DNA from: Marinospirillum sp035271045
GTDB taxonomy: Bacteria > Pseudomonadota > Gammaproteobacteria > Pseudomonadales > Halomonadaceae
Direction: 5' to 3'
Length of the DNA stretch: 64,000 bases
Assembly (NCBI RefSeq): GCF_035271045.1
Contig: NZ_DATESC010000007.1
Coordinates: 62,001-126,000, forward strand
Position numbers and translations under genes: made by a program. Under the pieces are notes generated by a model. The model searched no databases. It was given only the letters and a program-made list of their open reading frames with translations, and was not told the origin of the DNA. Shown piece by piece: positions 1-8,419 of this stretch. Numbering within the stretch: the stretch's first letter is position 1; every line of letters begins with the position of its first letter.

Positions 1-574
1 AAGAACCGCAGGTAGGGCAGGCGGAACGTTCGTATTCAGCAACGTCTTCATCCGATGCGTCTGAGGCAGCAATTACCATGGCGTCGACTAAATCTAGGTT
101 ATGCTCAGAAAGCTTGGTTTTACCCGCTTCCATAGGGCCGCCAGATACAAAAATAACCGGAATATTTATGCGCATAGCCGCCATAAGCATTCCGGGGGTG
201 ATTTTGTCACAGTTAGAAATACACACCATGGCATCGGCACAGTGGGCGTTGACCATGTATTCAACCGAATCAGCAATTAAGTCACGGCTGGGCAACGAAT
301 ACAGCATACCGTCGTGACCCATCGCAATGCCGTCATCGACTGCTATGGTGTTAAATTCTTTAGCAACACCACCGGCTTTTTCGATTTGGCGTGCAACCAA
401 CTGCCCCATATCTTTTAAATGCACATGGCCAGGTACAAACTGAGTAAAAGAGTTAACGACGGCAATAATAGGCTTTTCAAAATCACCATCTTTCATGCCT
501 GTGGCACGCCACAAAGCACGAGCACCAGCCATATTGCGACCAGCAGTAGTAGTACGAGAACGATAAACCGGCAT
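1..574 (-). CDS. ilvD: Dihydroxy-acid dehydratase, N-terminal part (runs off the left edge)
   Basis: Dehydrates 2,3-dihydroxy acids to 2-keto acids in valine, leucine and isoleucine synthesis (cytosolic Fe-S enzyme). Reading the minus strand from the ATG at 574 gives an open frame of 191 codons to the window edge. It begins MPVYRSRTTTAGRN, has the NSFTQFVPGHVHL segment, D81, and the NCDK motif with C122 and K124 (cluster and Mg ligands in the family), then ACPTCGS at about 185-191, just before the third cluster cysteine. An AGAGG element precedes the ATG. Family length is about 615 residues, so roughly two thirds lies outside the window. Confidence 0.95.
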   Translation of the reverse strand, partial: MPVYRSRTTTAGRNMAGARALWRATGMKDGDFEKPIIAVVNSFTQFVPGHVHLKDMGQLVARQIEKAGGVAKEFNTIAVDDGIAMGHDGMLYSLPSRDLIADSVEYMVNAHCADAMVCISNCDKITPGMLMAAMRINIPVIFVSGGPMEAGKTKLSEHNLDLVDAMVIAASDASDEDVAEYERSACPTCGS

Positions 575-957
575 GGGGAAACCTCTGTCAATGAGTTACT
601 AAAAAGTCATTTAAGTATTCTACTTTTTTACAGCACAAGTCACTAGCTTGGCAAAGAAAAACAGGGAAGTTAAGTTTATGAAAGAAAAAAAAGCATTCCG
701 AAAGGCACTTTAATTTTTAAAATTCCAAACTATTTTTTAATTAAACACTAAGAAATTGATTGTTTTTTTTGTTTTCTATTTGGACTTAAATTAGCGCATT
801 TAAAAATGCGATTCATTTTAATATTTTGTTACTTGTAGCCGTAAAAAAACACTTGTAAGCAACGAGTTAGGTGTGGTCTAGTAGTTTTTCATCTGTAAAG
901 GTGATAATAAGAAGTACAGGACTAACTACCTAAGTTTTGAAATTGAGGATGTTTATT
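575..957. other. Intergenic region between divergent ilvD and DUF3015 gene
   Basis: 383 bases, very AT-rich, without a credible open frame. It must carry the promoters of ilvD (minus) and of the DUF3015 gene (plus). I could not find a convincing -35/-10 pair. The one clear structure is the palindrome at 795-810, listed separately. The GAGG just before 958 is the ribosome site of the DUF3015 gene. Confidence 0.6.
795..810. repeat. 16-bp palindrome, CGCATTT-AA-AAATGCG
   Basis: Two perfect 7-base arms separated by AA, in the ilvD/DUF3015 gap. No T-run follows on either strand, so it looks more like an operator than a terminator. Function is inference only. Confidence 0.45.
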
Positions 958-1443
958 ATGAAAAAAATGCTTGCTGCTACCGCACTCGCTGTTGCACTAC
1001 CTTTTGCTGCTGTTGCTAACGCTGCACCCACCGATGCTGGTTGTGGTCTTGGTAGTGTTTTGCTTGCTGATGCGCCAGACACTTTAGTAATGAACGTGTT
1101 AGGCGCAACCCTAAACATGACTTCTGGTAACCAAACTTTTGGTATGACCACTGGTACATTAAATTGCAGCACTGCTAATGGCGTTGTGGCATTACAAACG
1201 TTCATTAATGACAACCTAGATACGCTAGCAGTTGACGCTGCACGCGGTGAAGGTGAATCTTTAAACACTCTAGCCACAATTTGGGGCATGGATGACGCTG
1301 CTAAAGCATCTTTTGCTAAAGCAACGCAAGTAAACTTTGGTGAAGTGTTCTCTTCTGACAGCGTAACGGCCGAACAAGTTTTAGAAAACATGAATCGCGT
1401 TGTTTCTGAAGACCAAGCGTTAGCTGGTTACAAATTAAGCTAA
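958..1443 (+). CDS. DUF3015 family exported protein
   Basis: Small exported protein of unknown function, 161 residues. The ATG at 958 is preferred because GAGG lies just upstream and the product then begins with a normal signal peptide (MKKMLAATALAVALPF...ANA, cleavage near residue 21). An in-frame ATG at 937 would add MKLRMFI without a better ribosome site. The mature part has the DUF3015 pattern: GCGLGS near the start, a central SGNQTFGMTTGTLNC segment with paired cysteines, and a helical C-terminal half. Probably periplasmic. It ends 30 bases before a strong terminator, so it is likely monocistronic and separate from the following gene. Confidence 0.82.
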   Translation: MKKMLAATALAVALPFAAVANAAPTDAGCGLGSVLLADAPDTLVMNVLGATLNMTSGNQTFGMTTGTLNCSTANGVVALQTFINDNLDTLAVDAARGEGESLNTLATIWGMDDAAKASFAKATQVNFGEVFSSDSVTAEQVLENMNRVVSEDQALAGYKLS

Positions 1444-1471
1444 GTTAACGGCTTAATTAATTATCAATAAG

Positions 1472-1506
1472 AGCTCTGCTGGTTTAATCACTAGCAGGGC
1501 TTTTTT
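1472..1506 (+). terminator. Rho-independent terminator after the DUF3015 gene
   Basis: AGCTCTGCT pairs with AGCAGGGCT (one G-T pair) around an AT-rich loop, followed by six Ts. Confidence 0.85.
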
Positions 1507-1517
1507 AATGGATCGTC

Positions 1518-3455
1518 ATGCCTTATTTAATGCCTAATTTCAAAGCATTCGTTTGCCTTCTATTATTAAGCTTTTTTTCGACGGCTTATGCTGTTGAAAA
1601 ACCGACAAACAATTTAACACCCAACCTTGCAACGCTAAAAAAATTAAGCCAAAGCAACGCTTGGTGGCGATTGGTTCATTACAAGCAGCACACCTATGGT
1701 GTGCGTAGTCAAGTCGACCAAGCTGATTTTTTTCTGCACTCTTGGGGTTATAAAAGCCCATTAGAAGAATTAACTGCCACTTTTGAACAACTAAAAGCCT
1801 CTTTAAACAGCCCTACCTTATTAAGTCAAAATGAAGACCTGCGTTGCACCTATCCAGCAAGAGTTAACTGGCTGGCCAGAACCCTAGATTTAGACATTCC
1901 TAACCGAACCTGTACGGGTTTAGATAAATGGCTAGGTCAAGTGGATGCCGGTAGCCTGTCGATGATTTTTCCTTCGGCTTATATGAATAATGCTTCGTCT
2001 ATGTTTGGGCATAGCTTTTTAAGAATAGAAGGCAGCGACCGCAGCGTTAAACCTGATTTGATTGCTCATGCGATTAACTTTGCTGCTGATGTTAGCGAAG
2101 CAGAAGGTGGCGTTTCTTATGCCGTAAAAGGTATGTTTGGGTTTTACCCAGGCTACTTTAGCTTGCAGCCTTATTATGAAAAGGTGGAGGAATACAATCA
2201 TTTAGAGAACCGCGATATGTGGGAATACCCCATGAACTTAACAGACGCTGGTTTAGCGCGGGTTGTTTGGCATATGTGGGAACTAGAAAGGGTGCGTTTT
2301 GATTATTGGTTTTTTGATGAAAACTGCTCTTACCAGCTTTTGGCGCTGGTTTCTGTTGCTGAAGATCATTTGAATTTAACCGAAGGTTTTGATTTAAAAG
2401 CCCTTCCTGTTGACACGATAAGGGCTTTAGATAAAGCCAATTTAATCAGCAATCAAGCCAAGTATCGGCCCTCTTTTGCCACCCAATTAATTAGCATGAG
2501 CGAGCAGGCTAACCCTGCAGAATTAACGGCGGCTAAGCAGCTGGTGTTTGATTATCTGCCACCAAGTGAGTTGGAACTTGATACCACAGCTAACCCAGCC
2601 AAGGTGTATGAACTGGCTTACGAATGGCTTAACTTTCGTTTTAGGCATCAAGGCGTAACCCGCGATGAAGCCGCTAAACAATTGTATACGTTATTGGTAG
2701 CGCGTTCTAAAGTTAGCCAAAAATCAGGCTTAATACCATCAGCGACACCGGCTGTGTCACCGCATAAAGGCCATAAAACAGCGCAATTTGCAGTAAGCTT
2801 GGGTCAGCATAAAAAAACTAACTACTTACAACTATCGGCTAAGCCTTCTTACCACGGGCGTTACGATGCTTTAGACGGTTATTTGCCGAATGCAGAAATT
2901 AATTTGCTAGAATTAAAGCTGCGTTTTGATGAAGAAAGTAAAGACGTTACGCCTTGGCATTTGAATATTTTAGACGTGGGTAACTACTTACAAAGTTCAC
3001 CTATTTTTTCGCTTGCTGCTTGGCGTTTAAAAGCCGAAGTGGGTAGAACCAACCCTTTAGTTAGCAGTAAAGACGATTGGCGAGGTCGCTTAGGTGGCGG
3101 TTATGGTCGTGCTTGGGGAAGCAGTGAAAACTTAATGGGTTTTTTAATGCTTGCCGGTGAACTAGAAGTTGGTCCTGCTGCTGGGCATTTAAAGTTAAAT
3201 AAAAACAACCAAAATTGGGCGCTAGGTGCTGGTGTTACGGGCGGTTTTGTTTGGGAACCCGTTGCTAATTGGCGTACCGGTTTAGATGCTTCCTATCTAG
3301 GCTTTGCTACAGGTAATAAAGGCGCAATGTTAAAAACTGAAGCCACAGTGCAATGGAACTATCAAACCAATCAATCGTTACGCTTACAAGGTAAATGGGA
3401 AGAACGCCAAGACAGCAACGGGCAGGTAGATTTAGCATGGCTAAAATTCTTTTGA
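1518..3455 (+). CDS. DUF4105 (Lnb N-terminal periplasmic type) envelope protein
   Basis: 645-residue exported protein; the family has no established biochemical role that I can vouch for. A signal peptide spans about 1-25 (FVCLLLLSFFSTAYA). The DUF4105 core lies at roughly 120-290, with the conserved MFGHSFLRIEG segment and the DENCSYQLL segment, whose His and Cys suggest a papain-like or NlpC-like fold (inference). The C-terminal third (about 430-645) has alternating hydrophobic/polar stretches and ends in KFF, suggestive of a beta-rich or barrel domain. Start choice is uncertain: neither 1518 nor the in-frame ATG at 1530 has a strong ribosome site. Its end overlaps the start of the next gene by 19 bases, so the two are probably co-translated. 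Confidence 0.8.
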   Translation: MPYLMPNFKAFVCLLLLSFFSTAYAVEKPTNNLTPNLATLKKLSQSNAWWRLVHYKQHTYGVRSQVDQADFFLHSWGYKSPLEELTATFEQLKASLNSPTLLSQNEDLRCTYPARVNWLARTLDLDIPNRTCTGLDKWLGQVDAGSLSMIFPSAYMNNASSMFGHSFLRIEGSDRSVKPDLIAHAINFAADVSEAEGGVSYAVKGMFGFYPGYFSLQPYYEKVEEYNHLENRDMWEYPMNLTDAGLARVVWHMWELERVRFDYWFFDENCSYQLLALVSVAEDHLNLTEGFDLKALPVDTIRALDKANLISNQAKYRPSFATQLISMSEQANPAELTAAKQLVFDYLPPSELELDTTANPAKVYELAYEWLNFRFRHQGVTRDEAAKQLYTLLVARSKVSQKSGLIPSATPAVSPHKGHKTAQFAVSLGQHKKTNYLQLSAKPSYHGRYDALDGYLPNAEINLLELKLRFDEESKDVTPWHLNILDVGNYLQSSPIFSLAAWRLKAEVGRTNPLVSSKDDWRGRLGGGYGRAWGSSENLMGFLMLAGELEVGPAAGHLKLNKNNQNWALGAGVTGGFVWEPVANWRTGLDASYLGFATGNKGAMLKTEATVQWNYQTNQSLRLQGKWEERQDSNGQVDLAWLKFF

Positions 3456-4303
3456 AATTATTGCTAGCATTATTAATACTTGGGCTGCTGCAAGGTTGTG
3501 GCAGTCTATTTTATTGGCCGGAAGAAGGTTTAAGAGGTACGCCAGACCAGCTGGGTTTTGAATACCAACCGGTTAATTTAACCACGGATAAGGGTTTGAA
3601 ATTACACGGCTGGCATTTCCCTTCGCGTGCTAAACCTGAAGTTAAACCCAGAGGCTTAATTTATTACCTGCACGGTAATGCCGAAAATATCAGCACTCAT
3701 TTTATGGGGATGACGTGGATAACTCATCATGGCTGGGAAGTGTTTATTTTAGACTATCGTGGCTATGGTATTTCAGAAGGTCGCCCAAGCATTGCTGGCG
3801 TGCATCACGATGCTTATATAGGCTTGAAGTGGGCTATCGACAGAGCGGCAGAGCAACAAATGCCTTTAGTGGTTTTAGGGCAAAGTATTGGTGCTGCAAC
3901 AGCTGTTACCCTAGTTGCCAATGCTAGTCCAGCAGAACAAGCACAAGTGCAAGGCTTAATAATCGACAGTGCATTTTCGGGTTATCGCCGCATTGCTAGA
4001 GAAAAACTTAGTGGCAGCTGGTTAACTTGGGCTTTTCAATACCCGCTATCGTGGACTTTTACCGATCGCTACAGTCCAGAAAAAAACTTAGCTAAATTGC
4101 CTCAAGATTTACCACTATTAATTTTGCACAGTTGTGCTGACGACGTGATTCCCTGCTCCCATAGTCAGCGCCTTTACCAACAAATACCCGAACCAAAAAC
4201 CTACTGGCAAGCCGAAGAAGGCAGGCATATACAAATGCTTAACCAGCTTAAATGGCGAAAAAAACTAATAATATGGCTGGAAGAAGAAACTAAAAAAACA
4301 TGA
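3437..4303 (+). CDS. Lipoprotein alpha/beta hydrolase
   Basis: 288-residue serine hydrolase of the alpha/beta fold, substrate unknown. The ATG at 3437 gives an N-terminal hydrophobic segment ending LLQGC (lipobox, C21), so the protein is probably lipid-anchored in the envelope. An upstream in-frame ATG (3395) would put a basic 14-residue leader before it and is less likely. Catalytic residues can be placed: nucleophile S150 in GQSIGA, the acid D235/D236 in HSCADDVIP, and H264 in EGRHIQM. The YYLHGNAEN stretch (about 76-84) forms the oxyanion region. The gene overlaps the end of the DUF4105 gene and is followed by a terminator, so the pair form one operon. Confidence 0.85.
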   Translation: MAKILLKLLLALLILGLLQGCGSLFYWPEEGLRGTPDQLGFEYQPVNLTTDKGLKLHGWHFPSRAKPEVKPRGLIYYLHGNAENISTHFMGMTWITHHGWEVFILDYRGYGISEGRPSIAGVHHDAYIGLKWAIDRAAEQQMPLVVLGQSIGAATAVTLVANASPAEQAQVQGLIIDSAFSGYRRIAREKLSGSWLTWAFQYPLSWTFTDRYSPEKNLAKLPQDLPLLILHSCADDVIPCSHSQRLYQQIPEPKTYWQAEEGRHIQMLNQLKWRKKLIIWLEEETKKT

Positions 4304-4312
4304 TGTATACAG

Positions 4313-4350
4313 TAAAAGGCTACCGAATACATTCAGTAGCCTTTACTTTT
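4313..4350. terminator. Bidirectional terminator between convergent genes
   Basis: AAAGGCTAC...GTAGCCTTT with an inner GAAT/ATTC extension and one mismatch. T-rich on the plus side and on the minus side (AAAA before the stem). It serves the hydrolase gene (plus) and the barrel gene at 4363-4893 (minus). Confidence 0.85.
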
Positions 4351-4362
4351 ACTACTTGGGTA

Positions 4363-4893
4363 TTAAAACTTTTTAGTAATACCAACCGTTAACGCATCTA
4401 TATCAACGCCACCAGTACTTATATAGTTCATGTATTCAAAGTTTAAGCCAATACCTTGCAACAGTGCTAAATCAACACCTGCGCCAAAAGAGATATCTTT
4501 GTCTGATAATTTGTAATTAGCACCAGCAACAGAAGCTGTTAATTCGCCGTGTGTGATGCCGCCTATAATGTAGGGTGCAATGGATTTGTTGATAGGAAAA
4601 ACGCCGCGTAAATAGCCACCAAACATATAGTCAAGTTCAATATCAGCATCAAGGTTGTTTATCGTTAATGTATCGTGACCTAACCCAACACCAAAGCGTA
4701 CTTCACCAGCAAGGTTTCTATTGATAAAAACACCAAATCTGCCGACTAGCCCCGTTAAAGACGCATCATCACTCACGGTATCTTCTGAATAGTCTAAAAG
4801 TGCTAAGTTACCGCCAACATAGTTTCTTTGAGCTTGTGCTGTTCCAGTCAGTAATGCAGTAATTGCCAATGCCGCAAGTGATTTTTTAAGCAT
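4363..4893 (-). CDS. Small outer-membrane beta-barrel protein
   Basis: 176-residue protein with a signal peptide ending AQA at about residue 21 and a mature part of alternating amphipathic strands (YVGGNLALLDY, GEVRFGVGLG, LDYMFGGYLRGVF, INFEYMNYIS-type segments). It ends in KKF, a C-terminal aromatic typical of BAM substrates. Size and pattern fit an eight-stranded barrel of the OmpX/opacity or OmpA transmembrane type. It is divergent from another barrel of the same size at 5092-5625. Specific function unknown. Confidence 0.8.
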   Translation of the reverse strand: MLKKSLAALAITALLTGTAQAQRNYVGGNLALLDYSEDTVSDDASLTGLVGRFGVFINRNLAGEVRFGVGLGHDTLTINNLDADIELDYMFGGYLRGVFPINKSIAPYIIGGITHGELTASVAGANYKLSDKDISFGAGVDLALLQGIGLNFEYMNYISTGGVDIDALTVGITKKF

Positions 4894-4975
4894 TTTCTTG
4901 TTCCATGTGTTATTAACTGATTCACTGTGTGATTTTAAATCAAGTTTTGAAATCTATCTTGTTTTGTCCGCTTAT

Positions 4976-4987
4976 GCAAATATTTGC
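4976..4987. repeat. Perfect 12-bp palindrome GCAAATATTTGC between divergent barrel genes
   Basis: Exact dyad lying between the two divergent small barrel genes, about 85-105 bases from each start. A TATAAT at 5006-5011 lies 18 bases to its right, with a weak TTGCTT (4984-4989) at 16-bp spacing that would overlap the dyad. An operator controlling one or both genes is inferred, not shown. Confidence 0.4.
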
Positions 4988-5091
4988 TTGATTGATTTTT
5001 GTTTATATAATATATTTTATGTTTTTTTAAATTATTGTTAATTCTAAAGTTTGTATGGTGTAATTTATATCTATCATTAGAAGGGAAAAAG

Positions 5092-5625
5092 ATGAAGAAA
5101 ATAATCACAGGTGTTTTTTTGGCATCAAGTTTAACGGCTAGCTCGCTAACGATGGCAGCACAATATGTTTATTTTGGCGCAGAAATAAACCAAACGACCT
5201 ATAAACAAGAATCGACTTTAGAGCTAGATTCAACGATGGTCGCCTTTAAAGCAGGTAAAGCATTTAATCCTTATTTTTCTATAGAAGCACAAGCTGCTTT
5301 AGCAGTAAGCGATGGTAAAGATAAAGGATTTAAAGGCGGTGTGGATTCTCGTTTTTCATTACTTGCGGTTGGCTCTTATGCATTTAATGACAGGTCGCAT
5401 ATTTATGTTGCCGGTGGTATAAGCGCTATTAAAGCTAGTATAGATAATGGTATTAACAAAGTTAGTGATAATGGTGGTAGTTTGTCGTTATTATTGGGTG
5501 CTGAATATAAATTACAACCTAATCTAGGTATGAATTTATCAGTAGGTAGCTATTATTCTGACAGTGATGCTGGTGTTGATACTGACGTTATGGGTGTTGG
5601 TCTTGGTTTGCATTATTATTTATAG
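5092..5625 (+). CDS. Small outer-membrane beta-barrel protein, porin family
   Basis: 177-residue exported barrel. The ATG at 5092 follows AGAAGGGAAAAAG and starts a clean signal peptide (MKKIITGVFLASS...TMAA). An earlier in-frame start at 5035 would add a non-signal leader and is rejected. The mature protein shows repeated amphipathic strands with aromatic girdles (YVYFGAEIN, YFSIEAQAALAV, HIYVAGGISAIK, LGLHYYL) and ends in a hydrophobic YYL. It is similar in design to its divergent neighbour, though identity is not obvious by eye. Probably an OmpX/OmpW-like eight-stranded barrel; role unknown. Confidence 0.8.
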   Translation: MKKIITGVFLASSLTASSLTMAAQYVYFGAEINQTTYKQESTLELDSTMVAFKAGKAFNPYFSIEAQAALAVSDGKDKGFKGGVDSRFSLLAVGSYAFNDRSHIYVAGGISAIKASIDNGINKVSDNGGSLSLLLGAEYKLQPNLGMNLSVGSYYSDSDAGVDTDVMGVGLGLHYYL

Positions 5626-5677
5626 TTTTTAAGCATTGATTTTAAGTATGAATTTTTAAGTGCGTATTTTTAAATTA

Positions 5678-5707
5678 GGCTGCTCATTACTGTTGCAGCC
5701 TTTTTTA
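5678..5707 (+). terminator. Terminator after the barrel gene
   Basis: GGCTGC ... GCAGCC stem followed by TTTTTT. Confidence 0.75.
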
Positions 5708-5737
5708 ATAATGACTATTTAGCTTTAATTTATAGCT

Positions 5738-6613
5738 TTAACCTTCTAAACCTTCTTTTTTTGCTTCTTCTTTAAATCGTGATGCCTCTAAGCCATGCTT
5801 GTTTAATAACTTATAAAAGTCAGTTCTATTTCTTCCGGCTAATTCAGCCGCTTTGGTGACTTTGCCTTGGGCAATACGCAACACTTTAGTTAAATACGCT
5901 TTTTCAAATTCGGCACGGGCTTCGCTTAAATGCGGCAGGCTAGTGCTTTCATCAGTCAGCACTTGGTTAACTAAATCGGCGGTGATAATGGGCTGGCTAG
6001 TCAGTCCGGCACATTGTTCAATAACGCCTTGCAATTGACGCACGCTACCTGGCCAAGGTGTTTTAGCCAGTAACTCTAATGCTTCTGGCGCAAAGCCGTT
6101 GGCTTGGCTTTCAAGGCGATTAGCCGCTTCATTGAGTAATTGCTTTGCCATAAGTTGTACTAACAGCGGGCTGCGATTTAGTACATCGGGGTAATCTTTG
6201 TTATTTGACTGGCTAGAACGGTTAGTTTTCAGTTCGTCGATTAAAGCAAATAATTGATTCTTATCCACCGGCTTGGTTAAAAAACCCGCCACACCACGAC
6301 GCGTGGCTTGTACAGCATCAGGAATCGTGCCGTGTGCGGTTAAAATAATCACAGGCAAGCCTGGGTAAAGTGTTTGTATTTCATCAAATAACGTCAGTCC
6401 GTCCATTTCGTCCATGCGTAAATCAGAAAGCACTAGGTCGGGCGTGTATTGCTTGAGTATATCCAGTGCTTCAGGGCCGCTTTCTGCGGTGGTTACTTCA
6501 TGCCCAGCACTTTCTAAGCGTAAAGACAGCAGTTTAAGTAAGCTTAAATCATCATCAACTAACAAGAGTTGTGCTGGACTTTCACTTAATTTTGTTTCAG
6601 GAATTAGTTTCAT
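5738..6613 (-). CDS. glrR: GlrR/QseF-type response regulator lacking the AAA+ ATPase domain
   Basis: Response regulator of the GlrK-GlrR system, here 291 residues instead of about 445. The receiver (about 14-130) is intact: acidic D20/D21/D22, phospho-acceptor D64 in LSDLRMDEMDG, T92, K114. The C-terminal helix-turn-helix (about 235-285, ending AGRNRTDFYKLLNKHGL) matches GlrR closely. Between them GlrR should have a sigma-54 ATPase. Instead the sequence passes from RSPLLVQLM (148-155) straight to AKQLLNEAA (156-164) and the lid segment WPGSVRQLQ. Walker A, GAFTGA, Walker B and arginine finger are all absent. The frame is open throughout and the DNA between the domains is too short to hide them in another frame. 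The ATG at 6613 is chosen because it follows the preceding stop by one base and gives a GlrR-like start. It probably binds DNA but cannot remodel sigma-54 polymerase. Confidence 0.9.
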   Translation of the reverse strand: MKLIPETKLSESPAQLLLVDDDLSLLKLLSLRLESAGHEVTTAESGPEALDILKQYTPDLVLSDLRMDEMDGLTLFDEIQTLYPGLPVIILTAHGTIPDAVQATRRGVAGFLTKPVDKNQLFALIDELKTNRSSQSNNKDYPDVLNRSPLLVQLMAKQLLNEAANRLESQANGFAPEALELLAKTPWPGSVRQLQGVIEQCAGLTSQPIITADLVNQVLTDESTSLPHLSEARAEFEKAYLTKVLRIAQGKVTKAAELAGRNRTDFYKLLNKHGLEASRFKEEAKKEGLEG

Positions 6614-6614
6614 T

Positions 6615-6971
6615 TTAATGATTACTCTGACGTTGTTTGCGTTCATGCAAGCTTTGTTCTATAGCAGTCAGGGCATCTAACTTGGCTTTTAGCTGATCGC
6701 GTTCAGTTTCAAGCTGCTGTATCTGTTTTTTAGCCAGATTAAGTTCTGCCGATAAAGCATCCTTGCCCTGCTGTAAATGTAGCCGCTTTTTTTCGCATTG
6801 CGTGTATTGGTTATTCGATGCCATAGACTGTTGATTATTGGCTTGGCTATTATTTTTCTCATTAGCTTGCTGTTTAATTGGGCCGTTATTCAGCGGTGTT
6901 ACTATGCAACCGGTTAAGAGTGTAAGCAGTAAAGTATAAAGAAAAAAATGTTGGTATTTGGATACACGCAT
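6615..6971 (-). CDS. QseG-like small lipoprotein
   Basis: 118-residue predicted lipoprotein between glrK and glrR, the position of qseG (yfhG) in enterobacteria. It has a hydrophobic N-terminus with lipobox LTGC (C22), a Gln/Asn-rich linker (about 34-58), then a Lys/Glu-rich coiled coil with leucine heptads (about 60-110). QseG is an outer-membrane lipoprotein that works with the sensor kinase; similarity here rests on position and architecture more than on sequence. The stop codon is one base before the glrR start and the gene begins 10 bases after glrK, so the three are co-transcribed. Confidence 0.75.
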   Translation of the reverse strand: MRVSKYQHFFLYTLLLTLLTGCIVTPLNNGPIKQQANEKNNSQANNQQSMASNNQYTQCEKKRLHLQQGKDALSAELNLAKKQIQQLETERDQLKAKLDALTAIEQSLHERKQRQSNH

Positions 6972-6981
6972 AACTATGTTC

Positions 6982-8400
6982 CTAAATTGGGTTGGTTGGC
7001 AATGCTAAATATGGCCATTCTAAACGAAAGACGGTTGCATCTTGATTCGATGTTAAAAGTACCAGCTTGCCACTGTGAGCTTTCATGCAATCTGCTGCAA
7101 TCGACAGACCTAACCCGGATCCTTTAACTGCGCCTCTGCGCTTACCGCTACCTTGGTAAAACGGTTCAAATAAGCGTGCTTGTTCATTGACTGGAATGGG
7201 TGCTCCGGCATTTTCTACTTCTACCCATTGCCAGTTTTTTTCAATGCCTGCACGAATTTGAATGGCTTGGCTGGCATCGCCATAGTGCAGCGCATTGGTT
7301 AATAAGTTATCTAAGGTGCTGCGAAGCAAAGAAATATCGCCTTCTAATGCTAAGTCAGTGGAGGGTAAAGTCACGGGCTGTTGCCTTTGCTCAAGCAGCG
7401 GCTGCCAAGGTTCTAATAGGCGTTGCAATAGCTTATCTAGGTTGATCGGTGCAACTTCAAGCTGCTTTTTACCTTGCAGCAGGTTGTAATCCAACAGTTG
7501 CTCAATTAACTGCTGTAAGCGCCTGCTGTTTTGTTCTAACAAGCCGGTCACTTCTTTTTGAGAGGGTGTTAGGCTGCCCAATACTTCTTCGTGTAATAAA
7601 TCACCGGCTTCACGAATACTGGCTAAAGGCGTTTTTAGTTCGTGCGAAATGTGCCTTAAAAATTGCGCTTTTTGTTGCTCAACTTCACTTAACTGCTCTT
7701 CTAGCCAATTTAAGCGGATGTCTAATTGTATCAATTCAGCCGGGCCTTCTTGTAATTGTTTGGTCTTATTGTTGTTGTTGGGGTTTGCTAAAGAGCTGAT
7801 ACGTTTTTGTAGGTAGTCAATGGGGCGCAACAGCCGCCAAGTAAAGAAAATAACCAATAATAACGACAAACTCAGCAACATTAAAAACTGCCAAACCAGT
7901 TGTTTTTGTAGGCTTAACAATTGCTGCTGCATGGCTTGTAGGCGTTGGTCTACGCTGTTTTGAGTTTGACTGGTTAAAGCATCGGTCAGGTCGGTAAGGC
8001 TGGCAATGTATTCAATATCGGCAAGGCTTTGTGGTTGTTGCTCGGCTAACAATGCTTCTAATGATGCCTGTGCTGGCGTAATAGGAAAGAGTAAATAAGG
8101 CTGTTTAACTTGGGCTTTAAAGTCGTTGAATTGGCTTTCTAGCAGTGCTAATAGCGACGGTTCGTCTACGATAAGGTATTGGCGACTGGTGCGCTCCATA
8201 TCTAACGCTAGGGTTTGCAAGGATTGTGAACGGCGTGTAAAAGCCACCGCTTCACGCGCATTTAATCCCGCTTGGGTAGACAGTTCATGGTAGGCGCTGG
8301 CGGCTTGAAATACCAGTAGTACTAAGGGCAAAACAACACCCATAAAGCCTAATAATACCAGTTGCATTAGGGATAAATTAGCAGGGCGTAGTAGTTTCAT
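6982..8400 (-). CDS. glrK: Sensor histidine kinase GlrK/QseE
   Basis: 472-residue membrane kinase that phosphorylates GlrR in response to envelope signals in enterobacteria. TM1 is about 12-32, followed by a periplasmic helical region (35-165) with the GlrK-like DMERTSRQYLI segment. TM2 is about 168-188, then a HAMP-like linker. H253 lies in the HISHELKTPLA box, and the ATPase domain has the N box (LDNLLTNALHYG) and G boxes (GSGLGLSIAAD). Length matches the E. coli protein (about 475). It starts 19 bases after argA, so it probably shares the argA transcript. The kinase looks fully functional although its partner regulator lacks its ATPase domain. Confidence 0.93.
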   Translation of the reverse strand: MKLLRPANLSLMQLVLLGFMGVVLPLVLLVFQAASAYHELSTQAGLNAREAVAFTRRSQSLQTLALDMERTSRQYLIVDEPSLLALLESQFNDFKAQVKQPYLLFPITPAQASLEALLAEQQPQSLADIEYIASLTDLTDALTSQTQNSVDQRLQAMQQQLLSLQKQLVWQFLMLLSLSLLLVIFFTWRLLRPIDYLQKRISSLANPNNNNKTKQLQEGPAELIQLDIRLNWLEEQLSEVEQQKAQFLRHISHELKTPLASIREAGDLLHEEVLGSLTPSQKEVTGLLEQNSRRLQQLIEQLLDYNLLQGKKQLEVAPINLDKLLQRLLEPWQPLLEQRQQPVTLPSTDLALEGDISLLRSTLDNLLTNALHYGDASQAIQIRAGIEKNWQWVEVENAGAPIPVNEQARLFEPFYQGSGKRRGAVKGSGLGLSIAADCMKAHSGKLVLLTSNQDATVFRLEWPYLALPTNPI

Positions 8401-8419
8401 TTTTTTTACTTATAGAAGG

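Noticed and set aside
930..1391. Open frame of about 150 codons on the minus strand across the DUF3015 gene
   Set aside because: Lies opposite a gene with clear signal peptide, family motifs, ribosome site and terminator; the antisense product has no recognisable features.
5738..6613. Possibility that glrR is a frameshifted full-length gene
   Set aside because: The frame is continuous from receiver to HTH and only a few codons separate them; there is not enough DNA to hold the missing AAA+ module in any frame. Deletion, not frameshift.
7200..7799. Overlapping plus-strand frames opposite glrK
   Set aside because: They are shadows of the kinase gene; no domain, signal or ribosome site.
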